This document shows positions 43,461-54,779 of a stretch of 64,000 bases of DNA, piece by piece. The stretch comes from Candidula unifasciata (Eukaryota; Mollusca; Gastropoda; Stylommatophora; Geomitridae). The stretch covers positions 917,050 to 981,049 of the forward strand of contig CAJHNH020004879.1 of NCBI GenBank assembly GCA_905116865.2. Direction: 5' to 3'. Positions within the stretch are counted from its first letter, which is position 1; every line of letters begins with the position of its first letter. A program made the position numbers and the translations under genes. The notes beneath the pieces were generated by a model, which was not told the DNA's origin, did no database searches, and worked only from the letters and a program-made list of their open reading frames with translations.

Positions 43461-43809
43461 TCCTAAAGTCCACGTTGTGGTAGGGCATCATGGCTTTGTG
43501 CCACATGATTTGGCTGGCACCTTTCCATCGTTCCTGGTGACAGTGTTATATTTTGCTATAGGAAGGCAAGGTAAATCACAGCCCATGGCGATGGATGTTC
43601 TTCTTCCTCTCTACAGCACAAAGCCTGAGCAGTACTCTAGAGATGATGATGCGTTGTCGATGCAACATGATCTCTTTCTCTATCTACCTTATTTACTCCA
43701 AAGAAAATACAACCAATTCATTTTGAACAATGCATGCTGCAGAAGTTGTTGGATCAGAAGAGCAGTACTCTGTATATCTATCAGAGCTTCCTTCCTAGAA
43801 TGTTGAATG

Positions 43810-44340
43810 TTAAATCAAGAATTAACATCATAATCATAGCAATCTTGACACTCCCATAAGTGCTCCATTTCCTTCTTCAGCAGCAAGTGAAGAGTTCCAA
43901 TTCCGATGGTACCACTATCTGACTGTACATCCGTCTTGCCTTTCCCTTGAGTGTTGAGCATCAGCCAGATCCCTTGGTAACCCCTCGCAGTGCCATTCTC
44001 CTCAGATCGTAAAGATCTATTTATGCCTCCACACTGTTTACTCGCTCTGAAAGGGCCCTCATAAAATCTAGTTTGTCACACAATTCCCCACCAAGTGGTG
44101 CAGAACGTGCCAGTCTATCTGCCTGCTCGTTTCCAAAGGACGCTTACTTCCAGGAATCTCTGAAAAGATGCTGCACGGAGCATGCCAATCTTCAACGTTC
44201 TCAACATACTCTGTGAGTTAGTTACAATTACAGCAAGAATGTACAGCTGATTCTTAATCCAGCGGAAGGGAGCAGTGACAGCCTCCACATCCATTCTCAA
44301 ACTAGACACTGGGAAATGCCAGGCTCTGCTGCACTAAGCA
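43810..44340 (-). pseudogene. LINE-N RNase H region and 3' tail
   Basis: On the minus strand it reads SSLRMDVEAVTAPFRWIKNQ (the middle of RNase H, where E in MEVEAV is catalytic; here D), then an NEQAD-like stretch, and ends in the family tail at 43810-43880. It is 5'-truncated and frame-broken. Confidence 0.55.
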
Positions 44341-44469
44341 ACATCCATTCACTTTTGCTATGAACCCCCATGTCCTTCCTTGACAAACTGCCAAACAAGT
44401 CTGCCCTGCATAACATGTTGTTTTCAGGTTGCAGTTCCTCTTGCTAGTACAAGACAGTATATATCTTTC

Positions 44470-44770
44470 CTATAGACTCCTACGCCTGATGCCGCTGGCA
44501 TAATGTGGGGTGTCAGGTTTGGAATATGCTGCTGTAAAGCGTACAAGCGTAACAAGATTGGCATCAGACAGGGCACCACAGAGAGCAATGCTATACAGAA
44601 ACAATGGTAACAGATCCAGAGGCTGACCACGCAGAACATGGACCGCAGAAATATCAGAGACACTGAAAAGCACTGTATACGAAGCAAACAGAAGTACCAG
44701 TTCCAGAGATCTCTTCCTGTCCTGATGCAGCGAGGCATTCCAGGAGTAGAGAAGACAAGAACAAGAAGCA
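44470..44770 (+). repeat. LINE-R C-terminal fragment
   Basis: With frame changes it reads NRSRG.PRRTWTAEISETLK and ends ANRSTSSRDLFL, like the GRPRxxW...I...DRxxWR terminus of LINE-R. Confidence 0.4.
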
Positions 44771-45346
44771 TATATAGTCAATCAATTTTGATATAGATGT
44801 TCTTTCATGCCATTAAGCACACTAAAATCTTCTCTCTTGAACTCACGTCCTCCCACCTTCCATAAACTGTCCTGCTATCCAGAAATACCCCAATTTTTCC
44901 TTTCTCATTAAGTACCTTAATAAAGTGACTGTCTTCTTTGTGCACTAATTTCCTTCAAGATATTTTCATTCTGCTTTTAACTTTTATGGTGGTGTCATTC
45001 TTCTAAAGAAAAAACAACAACCACATTCATATCTCACTAATCTGCCACCTGACCAGAATTTACTTTGTACAGCAGACAGACAGAGCAATGCTATTCTGAT
45101 AGGTTCTTAAGGGAGCACTGTAGTGCAATACAAGGCTCTTAATATCTCTTTGACTTTCTTGGTCAAGTCCACCTCATCTTCACATGGTGAACCCTGATCT
45201 GCCCAGTAATCCAACTGGGATTTATGTATTTTAACAAAAATATATTTAAATGTAGATAAACAAATGTTTAAAAGGTATTAGTGATCCGTGTAAAATGTTT
45301 CATTTTTAAAGGATTTTGTCTGAAAACACCTATGGGTTCACGGACA

Positions 45347-46300
45347 TACAAGGCGCGTTTTTTAAGTAAGTCCCGTTTTGACCGCAGCGACAAACACTAA
45401 TGGACAACGTTACTGTGCATATGCAGTATGTTTATGTGGTTCATTAGAAGGTGCATGCTAATTTTTTTCACTGCCAAAATCTTGTCTGATACTGCAGGTA
45501 GTGATTTATAATGAGCGCAAAAAGTAAAATACTCCTGCCAGCTGTGAGGATCGTGCTGTGATCCTTTTTTCTTAAGCAAAATTTTAAAAAACCCAACAAC
45601 AGTGCTACGGAAATTCACAGGTAACTCACTGAAGTTTATGTGCCAGATGCTATGACTGTCAGTATGGTTAGGAAATGGTGCCGAATGTTTAAAGAAGGGC
45701 AAATATATATCCATGACAAAGATCGTAGCGGTCAGCCGAGTGTGGTGACAGATGATTTGGTCGAAGAAGTGAACCAAAAAATTTAGCATAGTTTCACACT
45801 CACTGATTTAGGACATTAAGCAAGAAACCTTAGATTTAAAAAAACTGTGCCATCCAAAACAAAACATGTGGGTTGCGGTCCTCTGGGATTGTGCTTTTGC
45901 ATGATAATACTCGACCTCATGCCGCAGATGTAACTGTTCAGTTGTTGAAAAATTTTTACTGGGATATTGTTGACCACCCGCCCCACAGCCCTGATCTAGC
46001 ACCAAGTGTTTACCACCTTTTTATGCACCTAAAGAAGTGGCTGGCATCCCAGTGGTCTGAAATTGATAATGAACTAAAGACAGGCGTTCATGAATGGTTC
46101 AAGACACTGGTGGCAGACTTCTATGACACTGGAATTCAGAACCTGGGGCCACGATGCAAAAAATGTGATAAAGGCAAAGGTGACTGTGTTGAGGAATAAT
46201 ATAAATGTGTGGTTCACTTATGGTAGCACTAAATTATTTAAATATATGATGTTTTTTATTTTAATTCTATACCACAACTTACTTAAAAACATGCATCATA
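45347..46300 (+). mobile_element. Mariner element, internally deleted
   Basis: The ends carry an inverted repeat: GTTTTTTAAGTAAGT near 45359-45374 on the left and ACTTACTTAAAAAC near 46277-46290 on the right, with TA at both outer edges (45347-45348, 46299-46300). At about 950 bp it is shorter than the usual 1.3 kb. The transposase middle is missing between about 45785 and 45850. Confidence 0.75.
45600..46199 (+). pseudogene. Mariner transposase remnant (DD34D family)
   Basis: The N-terminal part (45650-45785) has a GxxFKEGQIYIHDKDRSGQPS-like stretch and SVVTDDLVEEVNQK, the end of the DNA-binding region. The C-terminal part, open from 45873 to 46199, has LLHDNTRPHAAD, with the second catalytic Asp, then HPPHSPDLAPSVYHLF. 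The third catalytic Asp, normally in APSDY, is Val here, exactly 35 residues after the second. The first catalytic Asp region is deleted. The tail GPRCKKCDKGKGDCVEE is the usual end of the family. The protein cannot be active. Confidence 0.8.
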
Positions 46301-46432
46301 TTTCAAGTGTTCCTTTGGGTTAAAGGGTTAATGTGGGACAACAGTAATCAAGTGAATTCATGAAGTACTTATTGTGGGACAACACAGATAACAAATGAAA
46401 CCTAAAATACTCATGACAAAGCACATTAAAGG

Positions 46433-46585
46433 CCAAACTAAAGAAGCCTATCACAACGTTAAACAAGGAAAGGTTGCAGGTCCTGATAAGACAGCAATGG
46501 AACTGATAAAATACCTCTTGAACTTCAGCACTGATTGTTAGATATGTAATGACCTATATAATACTTACAAATCTGCACAGGGTGG
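46433..46585 (+). repeat. LINE reverse transcriptase fragment
   Basis: It reads NVKQGKVAGPDKTAMELIKY, the start of a LINE RT domain (KAxGPDGI.xE). No other domain is attached. Confidence 0.45.
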
Positions 46586-46589
46586 ATTT

Positions 46590-46740
46590 TAAAACAATGA
46601 TCTAGGCTTCCAGGCCCACCCAGCCTAAAATGGGCACCCAGAATCATGTGATGTAAAGGCAGCTGGCTTCATGTTGACCACATTACCCAATTAGTGCCAA
46701 ACGGTCTATAAAAATATTAGTCTAGCATCATATGCCTGAC
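46590..46740 (+). repeat. SINE-A 3' part
   Basis: CCACCCAGCCTAAAATGGGC, GATGTAAAGGCAGCTGGC and GTTGACCACATTACCCA match the body. Confidence 0.55.
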
Positions 46741-47032
46741 GTAACAATGGCAAGAAACAGGTCCCTTTACTTCTTCTTCCTCTTCTTACAGTGCATGCAA
46801 TGTGGCATTGGTAGCCTTCTGTCTGGAGTATTTGCAATCAGCTCTGACACAGACAATCTTCCATGCCATTATGTCAAACTGTTCAACATCTTCACTCTTG
46901 GTTTTCCTCTTTTCTCTTTACTCAAACTATTAGACTACATCAATATCTAAAATCAGAACATTCTGACACATATTTTTAGCTCCATACAGAAACTGTTAAT
47001 ATCTACAGAAATAAACAACACGTTAAAGATTA

Positions 47033-47370
47033 TCCGAGTGGGTTCCAGGGCCCCAATGGAAAAGTGAAAAAAAAAAAAGGGGGGGGGGGGGGGGGGGGGG
47101 GGCTTAAACTCTGGGGGAAAGTTCTGATGTGTAGTCCATAACTAGATTTTGGAATGATTCCAGAACTTGAGTTTTGCGTGCACATCCATTTTACAGACAT
47201 GGCATATCTGTAAGCAGACTGTCGGTTGTCTCCCATCTCAGGCAGATGTACTCTATCTTCAAAAGAAACTTCCCTAATTAGTCCTCTTTTATGGCATGCT
47301 TGTTAGTGGGAGCAGTGGGTCCATTCTTTTTCCCTACAGAATGGGACCCTGGGATCCACATGGGAGACTT
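47033..47370. repeat. Two SINE-B pieces head to head around an A/G run
   Basis: A plus-strand 5' scrap (GTGGGTTCCAGGGCCCCAAT, 47038-47057) is followed by A12 and about 24 Gs (47079-47102), then a minus-strand SINE-B (47103-47368). Confidence 0.6.
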
Positions 47371-48474
47371 AACTCATTCAGTACTAAACCACTAACCATG
47401 CATTTGTCGACTTATACGACACATTATTTTTTTCAACTGCTTAATCTTTTTGCCCCCGTTAAAATCTTCAAAGTTGACCTTTTTCTAAATTTTGTTTTAA
47501 AAATTAATGCATGGTTATAATTTTCTGAAACTCTATCCTAAGAAATTAGAGGAAAAGAGAAAAAAATGCAGAAAAAATGCAGAAAAAAATGTGTTCTGAT
47601 GTGTTGCAAAAACAACAGATGGATTTTTCATATTTAGTCATTATTTTACACAAAGTTGATCTTTTTAACATAAAAGAAAGTAATCAATAAAGATAACATG
47701 AAAGAAAGTAATTAATAAATATAAATGGAGCAAACAAACAATAGCTTTTTTTTCACCCCTTAAAAAAAAGCTTCCTTTGTTGACACAGCCAAAGAGAGCA
47801 AAGTGATGTAATCCTAAGTTAATGACGATATAAAACTTACCCAAAAATACCCCCAGTTTCATACCAAAGAATACCCCCCCCCCCCCCCCCCAACTTCTCA
47901 TTTTTTGTGTGGGGTTAATATACTCATTTTAACCACGTCTACACACTATGAATATCAAGAAAAAGATATAAAACCAAACAAAAAGTATATCAGCAAGTTT
48001 CACAATAAAGCAAACACAAAAAAAGCATGTGGCTAAGGAGCCTTCATCAGCACAAATAATGAAGTTGTAGCCAGTAACAAAACTGTTATACAGGCATACT
48101 GGCAACCTCTCAAAGATATCATACATTGAAAACACATTAAAGTCGGGGAAAACCTGCTCTGTCAGGGCAACAGGATTAAGCCACATCCAACAGTTGACAC
48201 ATGACACACTGACCCAACTGTTACTTTATCTCTTCATCTTTCACAGTGTGTTATCATGTCCACGCATTGTGGCCCAAGCATTTATTAGTAAAATGAAAAT
48301 GTTATGGGATAGAATGACTTAAATAATCTGTTTGGTACATAAAGAAAAAGATAATAAGGCTATCTCAAGTTATTTTCTTATTAGATTTCCACACTCTACC
48401 CCAGATGTTACTTTAACTGCTGTTTAATATTGTTTTAATTACATTAGAACACTCAGGAATAAATGATTAAAAGA
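47371..48474. other. AT-rich spacer with a C tract
   Basis: A C-run lies at 47874-47891. The 80-bp repeat shared with 8286-8372 lies at 47978-48060. No gene is seen. Confidence 0.4.
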
Positions 48475-48860
48475 ATGTCGAATTAAGAAATGACATCACA
48501 GCACTCGGGACACTCCCATAAGTGCTCAGTCCCCCATCTTCAGCAGCAAGTGAAGAGTTCCAATTCCGATGGTACCAGTAACCGTCTGACTGTATATCCG
48601 TCTGGCCCTTTACTTGAGTGTTGAGCGTCTGCTAGATCCCCTGGTAACTCCTCGCAGCACCATTCTACCGTAATTATCTTTCTGCGCATCCGCACTGTTC
48701 ACACGCTCCCAAAGGGCCCTCACAATATCTAACTTGTCATACATCAATTCACCACCAAGTGGTGCAGAGCCAGCCAGTCTACCTGCCTGCTCATTTCCCA
48801 ACACATCAGCATGACCTGAGGAAAATATCCAAAGGATGCTAACTAGCCGGGACTAAATGA
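48475..48860 (-). pseudogene. LINE-N 3' end
   Basis: The minus strand reads LGNEQAGRLAGSAPLGGELM (RNase H end), DIVRALWERVNSADAQKDNY and the family tail at 48475-48560. The usual D of GNEQADRLA is G. Confidence 0.6.
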
Positions 48861-49029
48861 GTAAAAACATAAAACATAGTTTTAATACCTGTCTGAATGA
48901 GCTAATATTCGACTTCTAGAAGAGGAGCATTATTTTCATACCAGCAGACAGAGAAGCTAAATAAATCAAACTCACTAAAATTATAATATGTTTAAATCAT
49001 CATTAATCGTCAAGATTATTATAGCCTGC

Positions 49030-49235
49030 AGAGATGAGGCACCTGGGTGTAACCAGAGGGTCTGGCCAGCTTACTATACTCAGAGGAAAGGCAAGACGGA
49101 CATATAACGAGATTGTGACCAGTACCATCAGTATTAGAACTCTGTGCTGGCTGCTGAAGATGAGGACAGAGCATGCATAGGAATGCTATAAAAGCTGTGA
49201 TGTCAATTCTTGACTCAAACTCAACTAATTACTCG
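49030..49235 (+). repeat. LINE-N 3' tail, inverted to the previous copy
   Basis: It shows GGAAAGGCAAGACGGACATA, ACTCTGTGCTGGCTGCTGAA and GATGTCAATTCTTGACTCAA. It forms an inverted pair with 48475-48560. Confidence 0.6.
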
Positions 49236-49385
49236 AATACCGAGGGCAATAGTTGGTCATTTAGAGAAACTGGCAGATGACAGAGCTGAAAACAGTGTTG
49301 ACAAAAGAGTTGAATAGGGAAAGATCAGGAACAAAGGAGACTAAGATAATTAAAAGGCAGACCAAATGGTAAAAGAAGGCCAGTC

Positions 49386-49470
49386 ATAGAGCCGAAGTGG
49401 ACGAAGAACAAGAACTTTCCGCCAGAGTTTTGAGCTGGTGAACGCAAAGAAGAAGAAGAAGAAGAAGAAT
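49386..49470 (+). repeat. SINE-B 3' end
   Basis: GAACTTTCCGCCAGAGTTTT, GAACGCAAAGAAGAAGAAG; only the last 85 bp remain. Confidence 0.6.
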
Positions 49471-49617
49471 ATTATTATTCAACAGTTGCTTTGAATCTCA
49501 CACAGCAGTCAAAAATACTAGGCGAGTAGTAGGTCCAGTTCTGCAAATCTAATTTTTAATCACGAGTACTTAACTACAGCAACATTCCATGACACGTTAA
49601 AACAAAATTAATCTCAC

Positions 49618-49741
49618 CTCGGTATCGCAATTACTGTAGCGTTTTAGGACAAGACTGATGAAGCTTGATTGTCTACATATTTGATCTCACACACAGAGGT
49701 AGTCACCAACAAACGCCATCACATTCAAGCCATAGTACAAC
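49618..49741 (-). promoter_or_regulatory. Possible non-coding first exon of TLCD5
   Basis: On the minus strand a strong donor CCGAG|GTGAGATT lies at 49618/49617. It would pair with the acceptor at 43017/43016 across a 6.6-kb intron. The stretch upstream is not a recognised repeat and runs into the hAT at 49742. This is inference from splice signals only. Confidence 0.3.
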
Positions 49742-51295
49742 CAGTGTTGCCACTTTTCTTTGACAAAAAATATCCAAAACGGTGTCAAAAAATATCTAAA
49801 AAGATCTAAATCTGTGGGGAAAAGATCTAGAAAAAACATCCAATTTGAAAAAGTCAAAAATTACATGTCCTCATCTTCACTGATGTCTGCCTCACAAGAT
49901 CCACAGGATAAACTTAGCTTGGATAATGAAGTTGAAGCTTCAGATCCAAAATGACCCTGGTATGCTTTAGCTGTTCAAATTTTTGTATAAGTGGAACAGT
50001 AGGCTTTTTTCCCTAGTCTCATCAGGCCGAATTTTAATGGCACGATAGCATTTAAGAGGTCAAATTTCATCCTGTTTCATAGGTTAGATTTAATATAATT
50101 CCTAGCACTGAAAACTGTCTACGTCAGCATTTGATTGGGGTAGTATCATGGCAGACATGGCACTTTTAAAGAGCTTACAAAATGGACTGTTTGATGAGGC
50201 ATTTTTAAATTGACTCACTTCACTCCAGAACGCTTTAGTTTCTGTTTTGTTTCTCCATTCAGCTAATTTTATTTTGGTTAACTGATATTCTGCTTTCGCG
50301 ACACTATTATCAGTAGCTTCTGAAAATTTCATAACTATACAATATATAGGTATGTCCTTTATTGGCTAAAGTATGTTGCTCACAGAAAACAAAAGTGAAA
50401 TATTTTCCAAAACATCTAGATTTTCAGGAAGTCTCTGCTTCAGTTGCTTGAATAATGAGATAAGAAAATCTTGACAGCGTTTTCTTAAGTTGTTCTCTGC
50501 ATTCTCTGTTAACAGTCTTTTTGTTTATAAATCATCAATTTTTGATTCGATTTGATATCCAAGGTGTGGCTTAGGAGCCAAATAGCTCTCTATAGTGCAA
50601 GTGAGAAAATCAGCTTTTAGAAGTTAGCAACACCAGTCTTTTACCAGCTGAGTGAAATAGCAAAGTGAGATCATCAAGTAATTTAACTTTATCAACAAGT
50701 TTAGATTCTAACAGTTTATTAACTTGTTTGCTTCCATTAGAATAGGTTATAAAAAGACAATAAATGACAAATTTTTTTCATCATTGTACATTCCATATAG
50801 TATTTCAGCTGTCTAGCACTTTTCACTTTGTCTTGTTATTTCAAAGTGTCTTCAACTTCAAGCATTGCTTTATAATTCTTTCAACAGCTGGTTAAATTGA
50901 TAACAATCTAGTTTTGCAATCTGACAGAATTTTCGGTGGTATGGAACCATCATTCAAGGCTGTATCTAATGTATTGTATTGCTGTTGTCTGATAAATGAT
51001 TTGGAAAACCAGTAAAGTGTTTCAGCAATAAGGTATTCCAAATTCCTAGGTAAATATTTAGATGAAGCATGTGATAATGCTAATGTACGTGCCAGACCAA
51101 AACAAAAATATTGTAGTAAATATTTTACACAGTAATTATTAAATTGACACTGAAAGAAAAAAAAATCTTTAAAATATCTAACTCCATTTGAAAAGTATCT
51201 AGAAAAATTGTTACGATCTAAACGTAAAAAACAGTATCTAAATGCAATGAAAAAGATCTAAATTTGGATATAAAAGATCCAAAGTGGCAACACTG
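49742..51295 (-). mobile_element. hAT element, copy 1, internally deleted
   Basis: Perfect 12-bp inverted repeats (CAGTGTTGCCAC / GTGGCAACACTG) at 49742-49753 and 51284-51295 are flanked by identical 8-bp target duplications AGTACAAC (49734-49741, 51296-51303). This is diagnostic for hAT. It aligns with copy 2 at 61439-63704 but lacks about 660 bp of the transposase middle (break near 51090). The transposase frame runs on the minus strand and is broken. Confidence 0.9.
50102..50332 (-). pseudogene. hAT transposase C-terminal (dimerisation) fragment, copy 1
   Basis: The frame includes KAFWSEVSQFKN, SPFCKLFKSAMSAMILPQSN, ADVDSFQ. This matches the hATC dimerisation block (FW..V......PF..L...A...L..P.SNA..ER.FS), with the ER and FS residues lost. 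The rest is degraded. In the intact family this region assembles the active oligomer. Confidence 0.6.
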
Positions 51296-51320
51296 AGTAC
51301 AACCCGTCGTCTGCAAAAAA

Positions 51321-51328
51321 CCGGAAGT
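51321..51328 (-). promoter_or_regulatory. ETS-type site beyond the hAT
   Basis: ACTTCCGG on the minus strand lies 26 bp upstream of the hAT's outer duplication. If the hAT is taken away it would be about 30 bp before the possible TLCD5 first exon, a typical core-promoter distance. Weak on its own. Confidence 0.25.
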
Positions 51329-51528
51329 TATTTTCTATTTATGTTTGCCTTTTTTTATAGTCCACACCACCTTACGTTATCCTGTCTGTCATCAGCTATC
51401 TGTCTGGTGCAATCCACAGAGGTCATTAAATTATCAAGTGATATGAGACATACTAGTGTAATTTTCGTTTTAATCAGGGAGTCTAAACTTTATATAACGT
51501 AGCCACTTTAACATAGATACTGGAACGT

Positions 51529-51566
<38 letters not shown>

Positions 51567-51824
51567 ATGGCTCTTTGAGCCCTCTCCTCCCAATTTTAAT
51601 GGGGGTCGGGGATGTGTCACACCCTTAAATTTGTAAGGATACGAAGCGCTTTAGTGAGGGCCTATAATTCACTGCGGGATAGAAGGCAGAAGAAGAAGAA
51701 GAAGAAAATCAACAACAGTGTCTGTTAGATTCTTTGCTCCGTAAGAAAAGATTGGGATGAACACCAAGAAACATTCCGTATATATATATAGAATTATATA
51801 TGTAGAGGGAGAGAGAGAGAGAGA

Positions 51825-51869
<45 letters not shown>

Positions 51870-51870
51870 A
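51529..51870. repeat. G36 run, (GAA)n and (GA)n microsatellites
   Basis: 36 Gs at 51529-51564, GAA units at 51688-51706 and GA units at 51807-51863. No gene is seen between 51304 and 52150. Confidence 0.85.
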
Positions 51871-52179
51871 GGGGGATATGTTTCGGTTTTATATTACAAA
51901 GAATTAATATAAACGCCAAACATATGTTTATTTATCGAATGTCACTAAGCATGCATAGGTCGGCATGTGACCCTCATGCTCGGGGAACCTTTGAGCAAGT
52001 GCCCAGCGGGTCAATGCATTAACATGTAACACCAGAAATAAAAAAGCTTTGGTTGTCACAACAGTTTTTCTCGTCTCATGACTTGCCAGAGTAGTGTAGA
52101 TGGGCTTTCCCGAGGCAGACAAATCAGTTTGCTTGTTATGCTAATTTGAAAATAATATTTTCAGTACATTTTATTTCTT

Positions 52180-53895
52180 CTATCAAAAAAATACTGGATG
52201 AGGTACGATCAGCAATACACAGCCTGAAGAAAGGAAAGTCACCAGGTTACGACGAAATACCAGCAGAACTAATTCAAGCAAGAGGAGAGGCCAGCGTCCG
52301 AATCTACCATGCACTGTGCTCGAAAATCTGGAACAGTGGCATTCGGCCTAAAGCGTGGAAAAGAACAGACTATATCCCTCTCCCAAAGAAAGGAAATCCA
52401 AAACTGTGCTCCAACTACCGTACCATCGCATTAATAAGTCATGCTAGCAAAATCCTCTTACGAATTATCATGAAAAGGATTAAAAGGAAATTACAATATG
52501 AACTAGATGAAGCACAAGCGGGTTTCAGACAGGGTAGAGGAACTAGAGATCACATATTTAATATGAGAATATTTTTGAAAAATGCAGAGAATACAATGTA
52601 GATCTTCATGCTTGCTTTATTGATTATAGCAAGGCATTTGATTGTGTCCAGCACCACCAACTGTGGACTATTATGAAAAGTATGGGGTTTCCAGTGCATT
52701 TAGTGCAATTAATTGAAAATCTCTTATCATGAACAACAAGCAGCCATCAGAGCATCTGGTGAAACATCTGATTGGTTCGAGGTGCAAAGGGGGGGGGGGG
52801 GTGAGGCAGGGGTGGATTCTCTCACCATACCTATTCAATATATACGCAGAAAATATAATGAGAAATGTCAAAAATGACCAGACTTGTGACAGTTATGATC
52901 CGCTCAAAATTGGTGGCAACCCTATTCCGGAACTCCGCTACGCAGATGACACAGTCCTCCTTTCGAACAGCGTAAAGGTAATAGAAAATTTAATATTGTC
53001 CGTCCAAGCACAGTGAAGATCAAAATCTGTTCTTGAATTTAAAGAAAACGAAAATAATGTCCACAGATAAAACTGGCTGTCACCTAAAAATAACAATAAA
53101 TGATGAAGAAATTGAAAATGTCACAAACTTTGAATATCTAGGCTCTATAATAAACAACAATGGAGACTGTTCGACAGAAATTAAAAGGAGGATGGCCATA
53201 GCAATGCAAAGATAAAACAGCCTTAAAAGTCTATGGTTAAGCACCAGCAAGGAGATAAAAATTAGAATTTTGAGAGCATGCATCTTCCCTGTGGCTACAT
53301 ACGGATGTGAGTCGTGGACTATCTCTCAGTCCTTAAGAAAGAGAATAGGGGCTTTTGAGCTGAAATGCCATAGAAAGATTCTCAGAATATCTTGGACAAA
53401 GAAGATGAGAAATATTGACATCTTGAAAGATCTGAACATCAAGGAAGTTTGGCTAATAAACAGCATCCTTTCTCGAAAGCTGAAATATTTTGGTCATATC
53501 AAGCGCCACGAAGGATTGGAAAAAAATATAGCAGAAGGCATGTTACCAGGAAGGAGGGGCAGAGGCCGACCGACACGAAGATGGGCACAGGATATAAGTG
53601 ACTCCTTGAGTGTGAAAGTTCATGAGGCGGGAGAACTTGCAAGAGACCGAGTTTCTTACAGACAGACTGTGATGGAAAGAGAAGAAGGACGTAGAGCAAG
53701 AGGTAGACCAAGAACAATATGGAAGGATAACATCAGATAAACTCTACAACAGCACGATGTGCCTATGGTCGAGGCGGCCAGAAGAGCTAGAAACAGAACC
53801 TTATGTCTCCCTTGACACCCACAGCAGTAAAAGAGGAAGTGAAGAAGAAGAAGAAGAAGACTGTGATGAGAGCGACGTTCTGCAAAGGACCTGCT
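52180..53895 (+). pseudogene. LINE-R: reverse transcriptase to 3' end
   Basis: 52195-52601 has KILDEVRSAIHSLKKGKSPG, YDEIPAELIQ, WKRTDYIPLPKKGNPKLCSN, YRTIALISHASKIL and QAGFRQGRGTRDHIFN: RT blocks 1-4. After a stop at about 52600 come FIDYSKAFDCVQ, VRQGWILSPYLFNIYAE (about 52800) and LRYADDTVLL (52935), with the YADD catalytic motif intact. The connector [20 protein letters not shown] and C-terminal ATYGCESWTI, KYFGHIKRHE, GRRGRGRPTRRW follow to 53740. Breaks at 52600, 52725, 53015, 53215. The endonuclease is missing. The 3' end is (GAA)n at 53839-53860 followed by (GAT)n. It is the best-preserved LINE in the window, so it is probably the youngest LINE-R copy here. Confidence 0.8.
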
Positions 53896-53940
53896 ACATG
53901 ATGATGATGATCAGAAAAATTTAATTGCCCATTTGTTTAA

Positions 53941-54205
53941 GCGTAGAGTCGCCGTGGCGTAGGGCCAGACTCTCGAGTGCGGATCTGAAGGTCGTGGGTT
54001 CGCGCCCTGGCGGTGCCTACTTTTTTAAAAAATGACTTTGACTCAGAGGTCTGCCAAGCCTTGAGTTGGTACCGGGTGCAGTCCCGGGAAGTAAACGCGA
54101 CCGGCGTGATGCTGATGACATCACCCATCTTGTGCCGATTTGTCTATAAAAATATAGGTTTAGCCCTGTATGCCCTATACGTCTAAAGGCTGTGCAAAAG
54201 GGACC
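53941..54205 (+). repeat. SINE-A, near full length
   Basis: It has the head GAGTCGCCGTGGCGTAGGGC (A-box) and GGTCGTGGGTTCGCGCCC (B-box), then the family body to GCAAAAGGGACC. It is the best plus-strand copy for the consensus. Confidence 0.75.
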
Positions 54206-54270
54206 TGAGTGGAGTTAGGAAAGAACATCACAGCCTCCAGGACATACCAGTCTCCATCTTCAGTAGTATA

Positions 54271-54571
54271 CAACCCCCTTGTGGGTTCGGGGGCCCCATT
54301 GTGGGGAAACAAGAATAGACCCACTGCCTCCCCAAAATCATGTCGTAAGAGTCGACTAATTGGGGAGCTTCCTTTGAAGTCGGAGTGCATCTGCCGGAGA
54401 GGCAAGGAACCAACAGTCTGTATTCAAGAGAATGATATCTGTAAAACTGATGCACACGCAACACTCAGGTTCTGGAGCAGGACTGCAGTTCAGTAGTGGA
54501 CGAGCAACAAGAACCTTCCGCCAGAGTTTACAGCTGGTGAACGCGAAGAAGAAGAAGAAGAAAAAGAAGTA
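54271..54571 (+). repeat. SINE-B, near full length
   Basis: It runs CCCCTTGTGGGTTCGGGGGC to GAAGAAGAAGAAGAAAAAGA with all blocks in order. Confidence 0.75.
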
Positions 54572-54611
54572 GTATACAAATATTTTTTTTAAAGTATAGG
54601 AAGGAAATGAT

Positions 54612-54770
<159 letters not shown>

Positions 54771-54779
54771 CATCTTTTG

